Below, in pieces: positions 42,801 through 53,379 of a stretch of 64,000 bases of DNA; the stretch's first letter is position 1, and each line of letters starts with the position of its first letter. Source of the stretch: Microbacteriaceae bacterium VKM Ac-2855 (GTDB taxonomy: Bacteria; Actinomycetota; Actinomycetes; Actinomycetales; Microbacteriaceae). The notes beneath the pieces are model-generated. The model did not search any database and was not told the origin of the DNA. It was given only the letters and a program-made list of their open reading frames with translations. The stretch covers positions 248,001 through 312,000 of the forward strand of contig JABMLG010000002.1 in assembly GCA_013204985.1 (NCBI GenBank), given 5' to 3'. Position numbers and translations under genes: made by a program.

Positions 42801-44399
42801 ATGACCGCCACGCGCACCGACCGTCCGCGCACCGACCCACCCGTCGACTCCGCGATGTCCGAGCGGCGCGCCACGTCGTGGGCGGCGCTGGTGGGTGTGG
42901 TCGCTGCGGCGGCGACACTCGCGATCGCGGAGTTCGCGGCGGTGTTCGTCGGCGCCGCATCCAGCCCGCTGATCGCGGTCGGCGGATGGGTCATCGACCT
43001 CGTCCCACCGGGATTCAAAGACCTGATCATCCAGCTCTTCGGCACGGCGGACAAGATCGTTCTGATCGCCAGCCTCGCGGTCCTGGTGGCCGTGCTCGCC
43101 GCCGTGGCGGGCGTGCTCGAATACCGGCGGTCGCCGTGGGGAATCGTGGTCTTGGCCCTGGTCTCGGGCATCGCCGCGCTCGCGGTCGTGACCCGGCCCG
43201 ACGCATCCGGGTTCTACGCCGCGCCCACCGTGGTGGGGATGCTGGTCGGTGTGCTCGTGCTGCGGATGCCGCTGCAGAAGCTCGCCGCGTGGCAGCTCGA
43301 TGCGGCCACCCCGACCGTTTCGGCATCGTCGCGGCGCTCGTTCCTGCGAATGGTGGGCTTCTACGCCGCGGCGTCGGTGGTCGTGGGCGTCGGCGCGCGG
43401 ATGGCGACCGCCGCATCCGCCGCCGTCACCGCCGTGCGCGACTCGCTCACGCTGCCGACGGCTGCGACTCCCGCCGCCCCCGTTCCCGCTGCCGGCACCC
43501 TCGACACGATCGAGGGGATCAGCAGCTTCGTGACCCCGAACGCCGACTTCTATCGCATCGACACCGCACTGCAGGTACCGTCGATCGAGCCGGCGGAGTG
43601 GAGTCTGCGCATCTACGGGATGGTCGAGCAGGAGATCACGATCGGTTGGGACGAACTGCTCGCCCTGCCGCTCGAGGAGCACCTCGTCACGCTCTCCTGC
43701 GTCTCGAACGAGGTCGGCGGCGACCTGATCGGTAATGCACTCTGGCTCGGGTACCCCATCCGCGAGCTGCTCGCCCGCGCGAAGCCGACAGCCGACGCCG
43801 ACATGGTGCTCTCGCGCAGCATCGACGGCTTCACCGCATCCAGCCCGCTCGAGGTGCTGCAAGACGAGGAGCGTGCCGCGATGGTCGCGGTGGGGATGAA
43901 CGGCGAGCCGCTCCCGGTCGAGCACGGCTTCCCGGCGCGACTGGTGGTGCCTGGTCTGTACGGCTACGTCTCGGCAACCAAGTGGGTCACCGAACTGAAG
44001 GTGACCACCTTCGCGGCAGACCTCGCGTACTGGTCGACCCGCGGATGGACGGAGAAAGGGCCGATCAAGACGGAGTCTCGGATCGACGTGCCTCGCAACG
44101 GCCAGTCCGTCTCGGCCGGAACCGTCTCCGTGGCCGGCGTCGCCTGGGCGCCGCACACCGGCATCGCCAAGGTCGAGGTGCAGGTCGACGGCGGCGCCTG
44201 GAACGAGGCGACGCTGCCCGATCTGGTCACGACCGACAGCTGGCGCCAGTGGGTGTACCAGTGGGAGGCGACTGCAGGCGACCACATCCTGCAGGTGCGC
44301 GCGACCGACACCTCCGGCTACACCCAGACCTCCGACGAGGCGCCGCCCGCCCCCGACGGAGCCACCGGGTGGGACCAGCGCCGCGTCTCGGTGAGCTGA
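42801..44399 (+). CDS. Membrane molybdopterin-dependent oxidoreductase, sulfite oxidase fold (532 aa)
   Basis: Four or five N-terminal transmembrane helices (from AALVGVVAAAATLAIAEFAAV to VVVGVGA), the last carrying SSRRSFLRMVG like a twin-arginine motif, then an external domain. SLRIYGMVEQEITIGWDELLAL, LVTLSCVSNEVGG (Cys ligand of Mo), VEHGFPARLVVPGLYGYVSATKWVTEL and the C-terminal Mo-co dimerisation domain (VSVAGVAWAPHTGIAKVEVQVDGG; WEATAGDHILQVRATD) follow. It probably oxidises or reduces a small sulfur or nitrogen compound outside the membrane; substrate unknown. Confidence 0.9.
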   Translation: MTATRTDRPRTDPPVDSAMSERRATSWAALVGVVAAAATLAIAEFAAVFVGAASSPLIAVGGWVIDLVPPGFKDLIIQLFGTADKIVLIASLAVLVAVLAAVAGVLEYRRSPWGIVVLALVSGIAALAVVTRPDASGFYAAPTVVGMLVGVLVLRMPLQKLAAWQLDAATPTVSASSRRSFLRMVGFYAAASVVVGVGARMATAASAAVTAVRDSLTLPTAATPAAPVPAAGTLDTIEGISSFVTPNADFYRIDTALQVPSIEPAEWSLRIYGMVEQEITIGWDELLALPLEEHLVTLSCVSNEVGGDLIGNALWLGYPIRELLARAKPTADADMVLSRSIDGFTASSPLEVLQDEERAAMVAVGMNGEPLPVEHGFPARLVVPGLYGYVSATKWVTELKVTTFAADLAYWSTRGWTEKGPIKTESRIDVPRNGQSVSAGTVSVAGVAWAPHTGIAKVEVQVDGGAWNEATLPDLVTTDSWRQWVYQWEATAGDHILQVRATDTSGYTQTSDEAPPAPDGATGWDQRRVSVS

Positions 44400-44400
44400 C

Positions 44401-44494
44401 CCTCCCGCACTGACGCTGCCGCACTGACCCTCCCGCTGTCCCTCCCGCACTGTCCCTCCCGCACTGTCCCTCCCGCACTGTCCCTCCCGCGCTG
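44401..44494. repeat. Tandem 14-bp repeat array upstream of the ABC-F gene
   Basis: Four consecutive copies of CTGTCCCTCCCGCA start at 44436, 44450, 44464 and 44478 (the last ending CG); degenerate copies extend back to 44401, directly after the oxidoreductase stop. Confidence 0.85.
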
Positions 44495-44550
44495 TCGTTT
44501 TGGCCGCGCGCGGGTGTTCTGCCTGCAGCGCGCGGTGAAAACGACAGCGC
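44489..44550. repeat. Large inverted repeat upstream of the ABC-F gene
   Basis: GCGCTGTCGTTTT (44489-44501) pairs with AAAACGACAGCGC (44538-44550), and inside it CCGCGCGC (44504) pairs with GCGCGCGG (44528). The T-run makes it a terminator candidate for the oxidoreductase gene. Confidence 0.75.
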
Positions 44551-44575
44551 AGCGGGGAGGCTGGAGGCCCGACGG

Positions 44576-44581
44576 TAGGCT
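44576..44581 (+). promoter_or_regulatory. -10 element of the ABC-F gene
   Basis: TAGGCT, eight bases, GTG 44590. Confidence 0.5.
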
Positions 44582-44589
44582 GGACCCTC

Positions 44590-46377
<1,788 letters not shown>

Positions 46378-46386
46378 CCCCTCCCC

Positions 46387-46457
46387 GCGAGGGACCCCTC
46401 CTGTGCGCGTCGGACCCGCCCAGCGCGGGTCCCTCGCGCACAGGGCGGGTCCCTCGC
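46387..46457. repeat. Dispersed palindrome, family 2, copy 1
   Basis: Arms 46387-46409 and 46435-46457, with an internal smaller palindrome (CGGACCCGCC...GCGGGTCC). Differs from the copy at 47544-47614 by two bases over 71; the last 55 bases are identical. Confidence 0.88.
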
Positions 46458-46487
46458 TAGCATGGCCGCAGCCACGAGGGGAGGAAC

Positions 46488-47537
46488 GTGACTCGCACCT
46501 GGCTGTCGGCATCAGGGGTATCGGTCGCCCCACGTCGGCAGAGCGACCGATCCGTCGTTCTGGATGTGTCTCGCGGGGTCGCGATCGTCGCGATGCTGAT
46601 CGCGCATGCCGGCATCCTGCTGCAGGGTTTCCCGACTCCGCTGGCCTTCACCGAGAAGCAGATCAACGATCTCGCCTCCCCGCTGTTCGCGTTGACGATG
46701 GGCGCCGCCGCCTCGATCGTGATCGCGAGAGCCGGCCGGGCCGGGTACCTGCCGGTCGTCGCGCAGAACATCGTGCGCGGCGTGATCCTCATCGCGCTCG
46801 GCTACTGGACGGCGACGTGGGGGAGCTGGATCTCGATCGTGCTCGCGCCGCTCGGGCTCACCCTGCTGCTGGGCACACCGCTGCTCCGGCTGAGCACCCG
46901 GGCCCTCGCCGTTGTGCTGATGGTGATCCTTGTGGTCGGCGCGCCGGTGAACGCCACAGTCGCCGCCATCGTGATCCCGGCGCCCCTCGGTGACGTGTCG
47001 ACCCTTCTTTTTACGCATCCGAACTACCGCGTCACGAACCTGCTGCCGATGTTCCTCCTCGGCGCCCTGCTGCAGCGGATCGACTTCGGCGGAGCCCGGC
47101 TCGCTCGGATCATGATTCCGGTCGGGATCGCGCTGTTCGGCGTGGAACAGATCTTCTGGCGCTTCGTACCCGGCTACACGCGGGTCTCGGGCAACTTCCT
47201 CGACACCGTGCACGACCTCGGCCTGGTCCTCACCGTTGTCGGGGTGATCGGCGTCGCCGCGAGCCTCCGAGCACCGGGCGCCGCTCGCGTGATCGGCGCC
47301 GTCTTCGTGCCGCTGCGAGCCGCCGGTTCGGTCGCGCTCTCGCTCTACGTGCTCCAGGTCGGCGTGGTCGCCGGGTTGGCGCGCACCGGCTGGGTCGGCG
47401 CCACGTCGAACGTGCTCGGTTGGCTCATCCTCGTGGTCGGGTTGCCGTCGCTCGCGTACCTCTGGTGGCGCTTCATCGGCAAGGGCCCCCTCGAGTGGGC
47501 GATCGGCCTGGTCTCGGGCCGCTACCGCATCCGCTGA
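46488..47537 (+). CDS. DUF1624/DUF418-like membrane acyltransferase-type protein (349 aa)
   Basis: About ten transmembrane segments. RSVVLDVSRGVAIVAMLIAHA matches the N-terminal R..xD..RG..... signature of heparan-alpha-glucosaminide acetyltransferase-like proteins (DUF1624/DUF418). It may acylate a cell-envelope sugar from a cytoplasmic donor; inference from family only. GTG 46488 has GAGGGGAGG seven bases upstream. The gene is bracketed by two nearly identical 71-bp palindromic repeats, suggesting that it moved or was inserted as a unit. Confidence 0.75.
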   Translation: MTRTWLSASGVSVAPRRQSDRSVVLDVSRGVAIVAMLIAHAGILLQGFPTPLAFTEKQINDLASPLFALTMGAAASIVIARAGRAGYLPVVAQNIVRGVILIALGYWTATWGSWISIVLAPLGLTLLLGTPLLRLSTRALAVVLMVILVVGAPVNATVAAIVIPAPLGDVSTLLFTHPNYRVTNLLPMFLLGALLQRIDFGGARLARIMIPVGIALFGVEQIFWRFVPGYTRVSGNFLDTVHDLGLVLTVVGVIGVAASLRAPGAARVIGAVFVPLRAAGSVALSLYVLQVGVVAGLARTGWVGATSNVLGWLILVVGLPSLAYLWWRFIGKGPLEWAIGLVSGRYRIR

Positions 47538-47543
47538 CCTCCT

Positions 47544-47614
47544 GCGAGGGACCCCTTCCGTGCGCGTCGGACCCGCCCAGCGCGGGTCCCTCGCGCACAG
47601 GGCGGGTCCCTCGC
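47544..47614. repeat. Dispersed palindrome, family 2, copy 2
   Basis: Extended arms 47541-47566 and 47592-47617. It lies between the ends of the convergent acyltransferase-like and MarR genes, so it also acts as a possible bidirectional terminator. Confidence 0.88.
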
Positions 47615-47624
47615 AGGACGGCGC

Positions 47625-48116
47625 TCAGCCGAAGTCGATGGAGAGCTTGCGCAGGAGGGCGGCGAGCCGGGCCTGCTGGGGGTGGCTGAGGGCGCCGAGC
47701 AGTTCCTCCTCGGCGTCGACGAGGCGGGTGATCGCGGCGTCGACGCGGGTGAGCCCGCCCGCGGTCATCTGCACCAGCACGCCGCGTCCGTCGTTCGGAT
47801 CATCGAGCCGCTCGACGAGTCCGCGCTCGACCAGGCGGTCGATCCGGTTGGTCATGGTGCCGCTCGAGACCATCGTCGCCTGCAGAAGCTGCTTGGGGCT
47901 GAGCCGGTAGGGCGTGCCCGCGCGGCGCAGGGCCGAGAGCACGTCGAACTCCCACGTCTCGAGCTCCGACCGGCTGAAGGCACTGCTGCGCGCCTTCTCG
48001 AGGTGCTTGGCGAGTCGCCGCACCCGCGAGAACACCTGCAGCGGGGTGAAATCGAGGTCGGGCCTCTCTCTCACCCAGGCGTCGACGATCCCGTCGACCT
48101 CGTCGTTAGCGGTCAC
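47625..48116 (-). CDS. MarR family transcriptional regulator (163 aa)
   Basis: Winged-helix dimer, usually a repressor released by phenolic or drug-like ligands. DVLSALRRAGTPYRLSPKQLLQATMVSSGTMTNRIDRLVERGLVERLDDPNDGRGVLVQMTAGG is the full recognition helix and wing with the conserved DxRG-type segment (DGRGV). N- and C-terminal helices form the dimer. GTG 48116 is the start, with GGAG four bases upstream and GATGAT six bases upstream; its target is not evident because no divergent partner gene lies close other than tRNA-Gln. Confidence 0.9.
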   Translation of the reverse strand: MTANDEVDGIVDAWVRERPDLDFTPLQVFSRVRRLAKHLEKARSSAFSRSELETWEFDVLSALRRAGTPYRLSPKQLLQATMVSSGTMTNRIDRLVERGLVERLDDPNDGRGVLVQMTAGGLTRVDAAITRLVDAEEELLGALSHPQQARLAALLRKLSIDFG

Positions 48117-48204
48117 GGCTCCATCATCGCAGGGTCGTCCTGATGCGCAGGCAGAAGCCGCCGCGTGGGTCTGGCAGAATTGACCACTGCGCGCGTGCGC
48201 GCGG

Positions 48205-48276
48205 TCCGCCTTGGTGTAATGGCAGCACGACAGCCTTTGGAGCTGTTAGGTCTAGGTTCGAACCCTGGAGGCGGAG
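48205..48276 (+). tRNA. tRNA-Gln (anticodon TTG)
   Basis: Acceptor TCCGCCT (48205-48211) pairs with AGGCGGA (48269-48275). The anticodon arm is ACAGC, loop CTTTGGA, GCTGT, giving TTG at positions 34-36 (reads CAA). The T arm contains GGTTCGAACCC. CCA is not encoded. Located just before glmU, as often seen in actinobacteria. Confidence 0.95.
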
Positions 48277-48309
48277 CACGAGCTGAGACGCTCGAGATCA
48301 GGGAGAACC

Positions 48310-49791
48310 ATGACCGATACCACTCTCGCCGTCGTCGTCCTGGCCGCCGGGCAAGGCACTCGGATGAAGTCCCGCACGCCGAAGGTCCTGCATCCGCTGG
48401 CCGGTCTGCCGCTGGTGGGTCATGTGCTCGACACCGCCGATGCCCTCGATGCAGCTCACGTGATCGCGGTCGTCCGTCACGATCGCGAGCGGGTGGCCGC
48501 TGCCGTGTCCGAGCACTCGCCGCGGGTCGCGATCGTCGATCAGGACGAGATCCCCGGCACCGGTCGCGCCGTCGAGGTGGGCCTCGCCGCCCTCCCCGCC
48601 GATTTCGACGGTTGCGTCGTCGTCCTCAGTGCGGATGTGCCCCTGCTCGATGTCGACACGCTGCGCGAGCTGATCGAGGCGCACCGCCGCGGCGCGAACG
48701 CCCTGACGATGCTGTCGGCCGTCTTCGAGGATCCGACCGGCGCCGGGCGGATCATCCGCTCGGCCGGCGGCGCGTTCGAGGCGATCGTGGAGCAGAAGGA
48801 CGCCACGGCCGAGCAGCTGCTGATCACCGAGATCAACGCCGGCGTCTACGTCTTCGACGCCGCTGCCCTCCGGGGGGTCATCGGCGGCATCGGCACGCAG
48901 AACGCCCAGAACGAGAAGTACCTCACCGATGCGGCTTCGGCTCTGAAGGCGGCCGGTCGCGCGATCGACGCGATCCCCGTCCGCGACCACTGGCTGGTCG
49001 CCGGGATCAACGATCGCGCGCAGCTCTCGGCCGCGGCTCTCGAGCTCAATGCGCGCATCGTGCGCCACTGGCAGCTCGAGGGCGTCACGATCCAGGATCC
49101 GGCCACGACGTGGATCGACGTGAAGGCCGTACTCGCCCCCGACGTCGAACTGCTGCCGGGCACGCAGATCAAGGGTGCGACGACCATCGCGAGCGGCGCC
49201 GTCATCGGCCCCGACACGACGCTCGTCGACTGCGAGATCGGCGAGGACGCCGTCGTGAAGCGGTCGGATGCGACTCTCGCCGTGATCGGCGCGCGAGCCC
49301 AGGTCGGTCCGTTCTCGTTCCTGCGGCCGGGGACGTACCTCGGCGAGGAGGGCAAGATCGGGACGTACGTCGAGACGAAGAACGCGACGATCGGGGCCGG
49401 ATCGAAGGTGCCGCACCTCTCGTACGTCGGCGACGCCACGATCGGCGAGCACTCGAACATCGGTGCCGGTTCGATCTTCGCGAACTACGACGGAGTGAAC
49501 AAGGCCTCGTCCGTGGTCGGCTCGCACGTGCGAGCGGGCTCGCACAACGTGTTCGTCGCGCCGGTTAGAATCGGTGACGGAGCGTACACGGGGGCGGGAA
49601 CGGTGATCCGCAAGGACGTCCCTGCCGGTGCCCTGGGCATCACCGTGGCTCCCCAACGCAACATGGCCGGCTGGGTGCAGACCCACCGCCCCGGGACCGC
49701 CGCAGCTGACGCTGCGCTGGCCGCGGAGGCCGCGAACGGTGCCGACGACGCAACAACCGGAGCGGCAGCTTCCGGAAGGACTGGAGAATAG
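48310..49791 (+). CDS. glmU: Bifunctional UDP-N-acetylglucosamine pyrophosphorylase / glucosamine-1-phosphate acetyltransferase (493 aa)
   Basis: Makes UDP-GlcNAc for peptidoglycan. The N-terminal uridyltransferase begins VVVLAAGQGTRMKSRTPKVLHPLAG; NEKYLTDA marks its end. The C-terminal left-handed beta-helix shows hexapeptide repeats (VIGPDTTLVDCEIGEDAVVKRSDATLAVIG) and the acetyltransferase residues in YVETKNATIGAGSKVPHLSYVGDA and IFANYDG. The Ala/Thr-rich tail after HRPG is typical of actinobacteria. ATG 48310 with GGGAGA upstream; stop shares its last base with the prs start. Confidence 0.97.
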   Translation: MTDTTLAVVVLAAGQGTRMKSRTPKVLHPLAGLPLVGHVLDTADALDAAHVIAVVRHDRERVAAAVSEHSPRVAIVDQDEIPGTGRAVEVGLAALPADFDGCVVVLSADVPLLDVDTLRELIEAHRRGANALTMLSAVFEDPTGAGRIIRSAGGAFEAIVEQKDATAEQLLITEINAGVYVFDAAALRGVIGGIGTQNAQNEKYLTDAASALKAAGRAIDAIPVRDHWLVAGINDRAQLSAAALELNARIVRHWQLEGVTIQDPATTWIDVKAVLAPDVELLPGTQIKGATTIASGAVIGPDTTLVDCEIGEDAVVKRSDATLAVIGARAQVGPFSFLRPGTYLGEEGKIGTYVETKNATIGAGSKVPHLSYVGDATIGEHSNIGAGSIFANYDGVNKASSVVGSHVRAGSHNVFVAPVRIGDGAYTGAGTVIRKDVPAGALGITVAPQRNMAGWVQTHRPGTAAADAALAAEAANGADDATTGAAASGRTGE

Positions 49792-50768
49792 TGTCGGCCA
49801 TCACCGCCAGTAACAAGAAGAGTCTCGTCCTCGTCTCCGGCAGGGCTCATCCCGCACTGGCGGAGGCGATCGCGGTCGAGCTCGAGACCGAACTGGTGCA
49901 CACAGACGCGCGCACGTTCGCGAACGGTGAACTGTACGTCCGCTTCGACGAGTCGGTGCGTGGTGCGGATGCGTTCGTCATCCAGTCGCACACGTCGCCG
50001 ATCAACGAGTGGCTGATGGAACAGCTGATCATGATCGACGCCATGAAGCGCGCCTCGGCGAAGCGCATCACCGTGGTCGCCCCGTTCTACCCGTATGCAC
50101 GTCAGGACAAGAAGGGTCGCGGTCGCGAACCGATCTCGGCGCGTCTGGTCGCCGACCTCTTCAAGGCCGCGGGCGCCGACCGCATCATGTCGGTCGATCT
50201 GCACGCCGCGCAGATCCAGGGCTTCTTCGACGGCCCCGTCGACCACCTCTTCGCGATGCCGGTGCTGCTGGAGCACTTCCGCGAGAAGCTCGACCCCTCG
50301 ACCCTCACCGTCGTCTCGCCCGACATGGGTCGCGTCCGCGTGGCCGACATCTGGAGCGACAAGCTCGGGGCTCCGCTGGCGATCATCCACAAGCGTCGCG
50401 ACCCGAAGGTCGCGAACCAGGTCTCGGTGCACGAGATCGTCGGCCAGGTCGAGGGTCGCGTGTGCCTGCTCGTCGACGACCTGATCGACACGGGCCGCAC
50501 TATCGCCAAGGCGGCCGAGGCGTTGAAGCAGGCGGGGGCCATCGGCGTCGTCGTCGCGGCGACGCACGCCGTGTTCTCCGATCCGGCGCGCGAGCTGCTC
50601 TCGTCGCCGTTCATCGACTCGGTCGTGGTCACCGATACGCTGCCGCTGCCGGAGGAGAAGAAGTGGGATCGCCTGACGATCCTGCCGATCGCCCCGCTGC
50701 TGGCCCGCGCGATCCACGAGGTCTTCGACGATGGGTCCGTGACGAGCATGTTCGATGGCGACGCCTGA
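49791..50768 (+). CDS. prs: Ribose-phosphate pyrophosphokinase (325 aa)
   Basis: Makes PRPP from ribose 5-phosphate and ATP. FANGELYVRFDESVRGADAFVIQSH is the N-terminal substrate region, YPYARQDKKGRGREPISARLVADL the flexible loop with catalytic Lys/Arg, DLHAAQIQGFF the divalent-metal loop and VCLLVDDLIDTGRTI the PRPP-binding motif. Normal length. It begins with GTG 49791 overlapping the glmU stop by one base; GGAGAAT upstream serves as ribosome binding site. Confidence 0.97.
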   Translation: MSAITASNKKSLVLVSGRAHPALAEAIAVELETELVHTDARTFANGELYVRFDESVRGADAFVIQSHTSPINEWLMEQLIMIDAMKRASAKRITVVAPFYPYARQDKKGRGREPISARLVADLFKAAGADRIMSVDLHAAQIQGFFDGPVDHLFAMPVLLEHFREKLDPSTLTVVSPDMGRVRVADIWSDKLGAPLAIIHKRRDPKVANQVSVHEIVGQVEGRVCLLVDDLIDTGRTIAKAAEALKQAGAIGVVVAATHAVFSDPARELLSSPFIDSVVVTDTLPLPEEKKWDRLTILPIAPLLARAIHEVFDDGSVTSMFDGDA

Positions 50769-50873
50769 CGCACCGGTGCTGCCGGTGGGCGCGTGCTGAC
50801 CGGAATCGTCGTGCGTTCGGTGTTCGGCTGAACGGATCGGCCCCGCCTGCGCGATCAGCGGGCAGTTCGTGCT

Positions 50874-50879
50874 TACAGT
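50874..50879 (+). promoter_or_regulatory. -10 element of the 50886 gene
   Basis: TACAGT, six bases, GTG 50886. Confidence 0.55.
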
Positions 50880-50885
50880 GAGCGC

Positions 50886-52025
50886 GTGACGACCACGACG
50901 CGCACGCCGGCCCCCAGCGCGGCGTCCGCCGTGCTGGCGACCCTCGCGCCGGTGCTCGGCGCCGGAACGTTCTGGGTGCTCGGCCCCGCCGCCGCGCGGT
51001 CCGGGTGGTACCTGCTGGGTGGTGTCGCGGTCGCTGCGTTGGTCGCGGCGGCAGGGTTCGCCACCGCATCCGCGAATCGACGAGCGGATGCGGCGCACTC
51101 GACCGTGGGCGATTGGATGATGCTCGGCGGCCAGGTCGCGGCCTCGGCCTCCGTCGCTCTGATCGCGGGGGAGTACCTCTTCGAACCGCTGGCGCGACCG
51201 ATCGCCGTGCTCCTCGTGGTGGCCGTTCTGGTGTTCACCGTTCGCGGCGGGCGGCTGCCGCTCGGGGTGCGGATCGCGGTGCCCGCTCTGGTCGCCGCGA
51301 CGTTGATCGCGGTGGTGGTGATCGTGTCGATCGTTCCTCCGGCGCGACCCGAGTCGATCAACTTCTCGGGTGTCGGGTTCGGGCCCAGCAGCGCACTCTG
51401 GGCTGCGGGCATCCTGCTGTTCGCCTTCCTCGGGGTCCGACCCGCATCCGATGGCGGCACCCGTTACGGGCTGCTCGGCATCGCACTCGGTGCCGTCGTT
51501 CTGCTCGGACTCGGGCTCGCGCTGCTGATCGCCTACGAGTGGGCGGTGCTGACCCTGCCCTCCGCAACGCTCGCGGCAGCGGTGGCGGGTACCGGCCTCG
51601 AGCCCGTGGTGCGGGTCGCCGCCGTGGTTACCGGGATCGCCTCGCTCGCCGCCCTCGCGGACGGCGGTCGTGAGGTGTTGCGTCGGCGCGCATCCGCCGA
51701 TGAGCTTCCCGGTGTCTTCGGCGCCACGAGCCCGCGCACCGGGGACCCGGCGACGGCGCAGATCGCGCTCGCCGTCGCGGCGATCCTGGCCGTGCTGATC
51801 CTCGATGTGGAGGTGCTGGCGACGTTCGCGGTGGCTGCCGTGCTGCTGGCGATGCTGCTGGGGCACGCCCGCGCCTTCCGGGCGAACGCGCTGCCGCGGT
51901 GGATCCCGTTGGTCGGCGCGCTGGGTGGCGCCGTGCTGTTCGCTCTGCTGCCGTGGGCGGCGATCACCTCGGCGGCGACCGGTCTCGCGGTGATCCTCAT
52001 CGTGCGGGCCCTGCGCGGCGCCTGA
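50886..52025 (+). CDS. Multi-spanning membrane protein, APC-permease-like (379 aa)
   Basis: About twelve hydrophobic segments with short loops, beginning LATLAPVLGAGTFWVLGPAA. Central NFSGVGFGPSSALWAAGILLFAFLGV resembles the helix 6 region of APC-type amino acid permeases (F.G....), and DGGREVLRRRASADELPGVFGATSPRTGDP is a cytoplasmic loop placed as in that family. Shorter than typical APC proteins (430-480 aa). A transporter is likely; the substrate cannot be told. Confidence 0.6.
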   Translation: MTTTTRTPAPSAASAVLATLAPVLGAGTFWVLGPAAARSGWYLLGGVAVAALVAAAGFATASANRRADAAHSTVGDWMMLGGQVAASASVALIAGEYLFEPLARPIAVLLVVAVLVFTVRGGRLPLGVRIAVPALVAATLIAVVVIVSIVPPARPESINFSGVGFGPSSALWAAGILLFAFLGVRPASDGGTRYGLLGIALGAVVLLGLGLALLIAYEWAVLTLPSATLAAAVAGTGLEPVVRVAAVVTGIASLAALADGGREVLRRRASADELPGVFGATSPRTGDPATAQIALAVAAILAVLILDVEVLATFAVAAVLLAMLLGHARAFRANALPRWIPLVGALGGAVLFALLPWAAITSAATGLAVILIVRALRGA

Positions 52026-52030
52026 GCGCC

Positions 52031-53272
52031 TTACCCCGCCGAGCGCACGTCCGGGGTGGGCAGTGCGAGTTCGAGGGCGTGCTCCTGCACCCAGCTCAAG
52101 GCCCGCCGCACGGCGCCCACGGCGACCACCGTCTCGCCGAGCGTCGATGCTCGCAGCTTCGGGACCGGCTCATGGGCGAGCGCCGGGAGTTCGCGCTCGG
52201 CGCGCGCAAGGACCTGTCCGGCCGCCGCGGCCGTAGCCCCGGCCAGGATGATGAGCTCGACGTCGAGGACGTCGGCGAGCGCCGCGAAGACCACGGTCAT
52301 CCGCTCGCCGATTCTCTCGATGACCTCGCGCGCGAGCGGGTCGCCGGCGGCGGAGGCGGCGAACACCTCGGGCGCCGACAGTGATTCCAATGGCACCCGG
52401 TCGAGAGCGCTCCGGGCACGATCGACGCGTCGGAGCCCATCCGCCGCCCAGCGTCGGGCGAGCAGGGCGATGCCGTCGGCCGAGCCGACACCGACGAGCA
52501 GGTCGAGGAAGCGCATCTCGCCCACCCGGCCGTGCACGCCGCGCAGGAGCGCGCCATCAACGACGACGCCGGCGCCCAGACGCTCGCCGGAGAGTAGAGC
52601 GAGGTAGCTGGCGACACCGGCGCCGGCGCCGGTCCACCCCTCCGCGAGAGCCGCGAGGTTGGCGTCGTTGTCGACCAGGGTCGTCCAGCCGCGCGCGGCG
52701 AACCGCTCCTGCAGCGGCGGGTTCATCCGCGCCCAGAACCCCCCGTCGCCGCTCGGTGAGAAACCGGCCGTGTTCACAGGTGCCGGCACGCCGACGGCTG
52801 CGGCGAGGACATCGTCGGTGCGGATGCCCGCATCGCGCAGCGTCGCGAGGATCGCTCCGTCGATCTCGTCCAGGCGTCGCTCCGCCGAGATCGTGGCGTG
52901 GTCGACGGGCAGGCTGCGTTCCGCGATCTTCTCCCCCCGCAGATCGCTGACGTAGACCGTGACGCGGTGGATGCCGGCATCGACGCCGACAACGGCTGCC
53001 GCGCTGCTGTGCAGGGCGTAACGCCGGGCCGGTCGGCCCTTGCTGTACTCGCCCGCCGCCCGCTGGTTCTCGAGTTCCTCCAACCAGCCGCGGTCGACGA
53101 GTTCGTCGCAGACGCCGATCACCGTGGATCGGGTGAGTCCGGTCGCCGCGATCAGGTCGTTGGCGGTGAAGACCGTTCCGTTCCACGCGTGCCGGAGCAC
53201 CTCGGTCGCGTTGAGCTGGCGGATGACATTGGGCGACCCCGTTGGTCCGCCTCGCGACGATTCTCGCGTCAA
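52031..53272 (-). CDS. ROK family transcriptional regulator (413 aa)
   Basis: N-terminal winged helix (IRQLNATEVLRHAWNGTVFTANDLIAATGLTRSTVIGVCDELVDRGW) followed by a sugar-kinase-like ROK domain (VVGVDAGIHRVTVYVSDLRG; AAAVGVPAPVNTAG; LVDNDANLAALAE; GAGVVVDGALLRGVHGRVGEM). The usual ROK zinc motif CxCGxxGC after the GE motif is absent (GEMRFLDLLVGVGSAD). TTG 53272 is the start, with GGAGG seven to nine bases upstream. It is divergent from the sugar ABC operon and probably represses it through the palindrome at 53302. Confidence 0.88.
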   Translation of the reverse strand: MTRESSRGGPTGSPNVIRQLNATEVLRHAWNGTVFTANDLIAATGLTRSTVIGVCDELVDRGWLEELENQRAAGEYSKGRPARRYALHSSAAAVVGVDAGIHRVTVYVSDLRGEKIAERSLPVDHATISAERRLDEIDGAILATLRDAGIRTDDVLAAAVGVPAPVNTAGFSPSGDGGFWARMNPPLQERFAARGWTTLVDNDANLAALAEGWTGAGAGVASYLALLSGERLGAGVVVDGALLRGVHGRVGEMRFLDLLVGVGSADGIALLARRWAADGLRRVDRARSALDRVPLESLSAPEVFAASAAGDPLAREVIERIGERMTVVFAALADVLDVELIILAGATAAAAGQVLARAERELPALAHEPVPKLRASTLGETVVAVGAVRRALSWVQEHALELALPTPDVRSAG

Positions 53273-53301
53273 GACTTGACCTCCTCCGTCGACCGTGCCA
53301 G

Positions 53302-53338
53302 ATTACATCGCAGACTAAATGTAGTACTTAGATGTAAT
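53302..53338. promoter_or_regulatory. Predicted ROK operator
   Basis: ATTACATC (53302-53309) and GATGTAAT (53331-53338) are perfect arms; inside them ACTAA (53313) faces TTAG (53327). The stretch is strikingly AT-rich for this genome and lies between the divergent regulator and ABC genes. Confidence 0.75.
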
Positions 53339-53379
53339 GCCCGAATTTAAACCTCTACGACAGCACGGGAGACGACGAA

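Noticed and set aside
44401-44494. Short direct repeats considered as CRISPR or iteron-type origin
   Set aside because: Units are contiguous without spacers, and no replication gene lies nearby.
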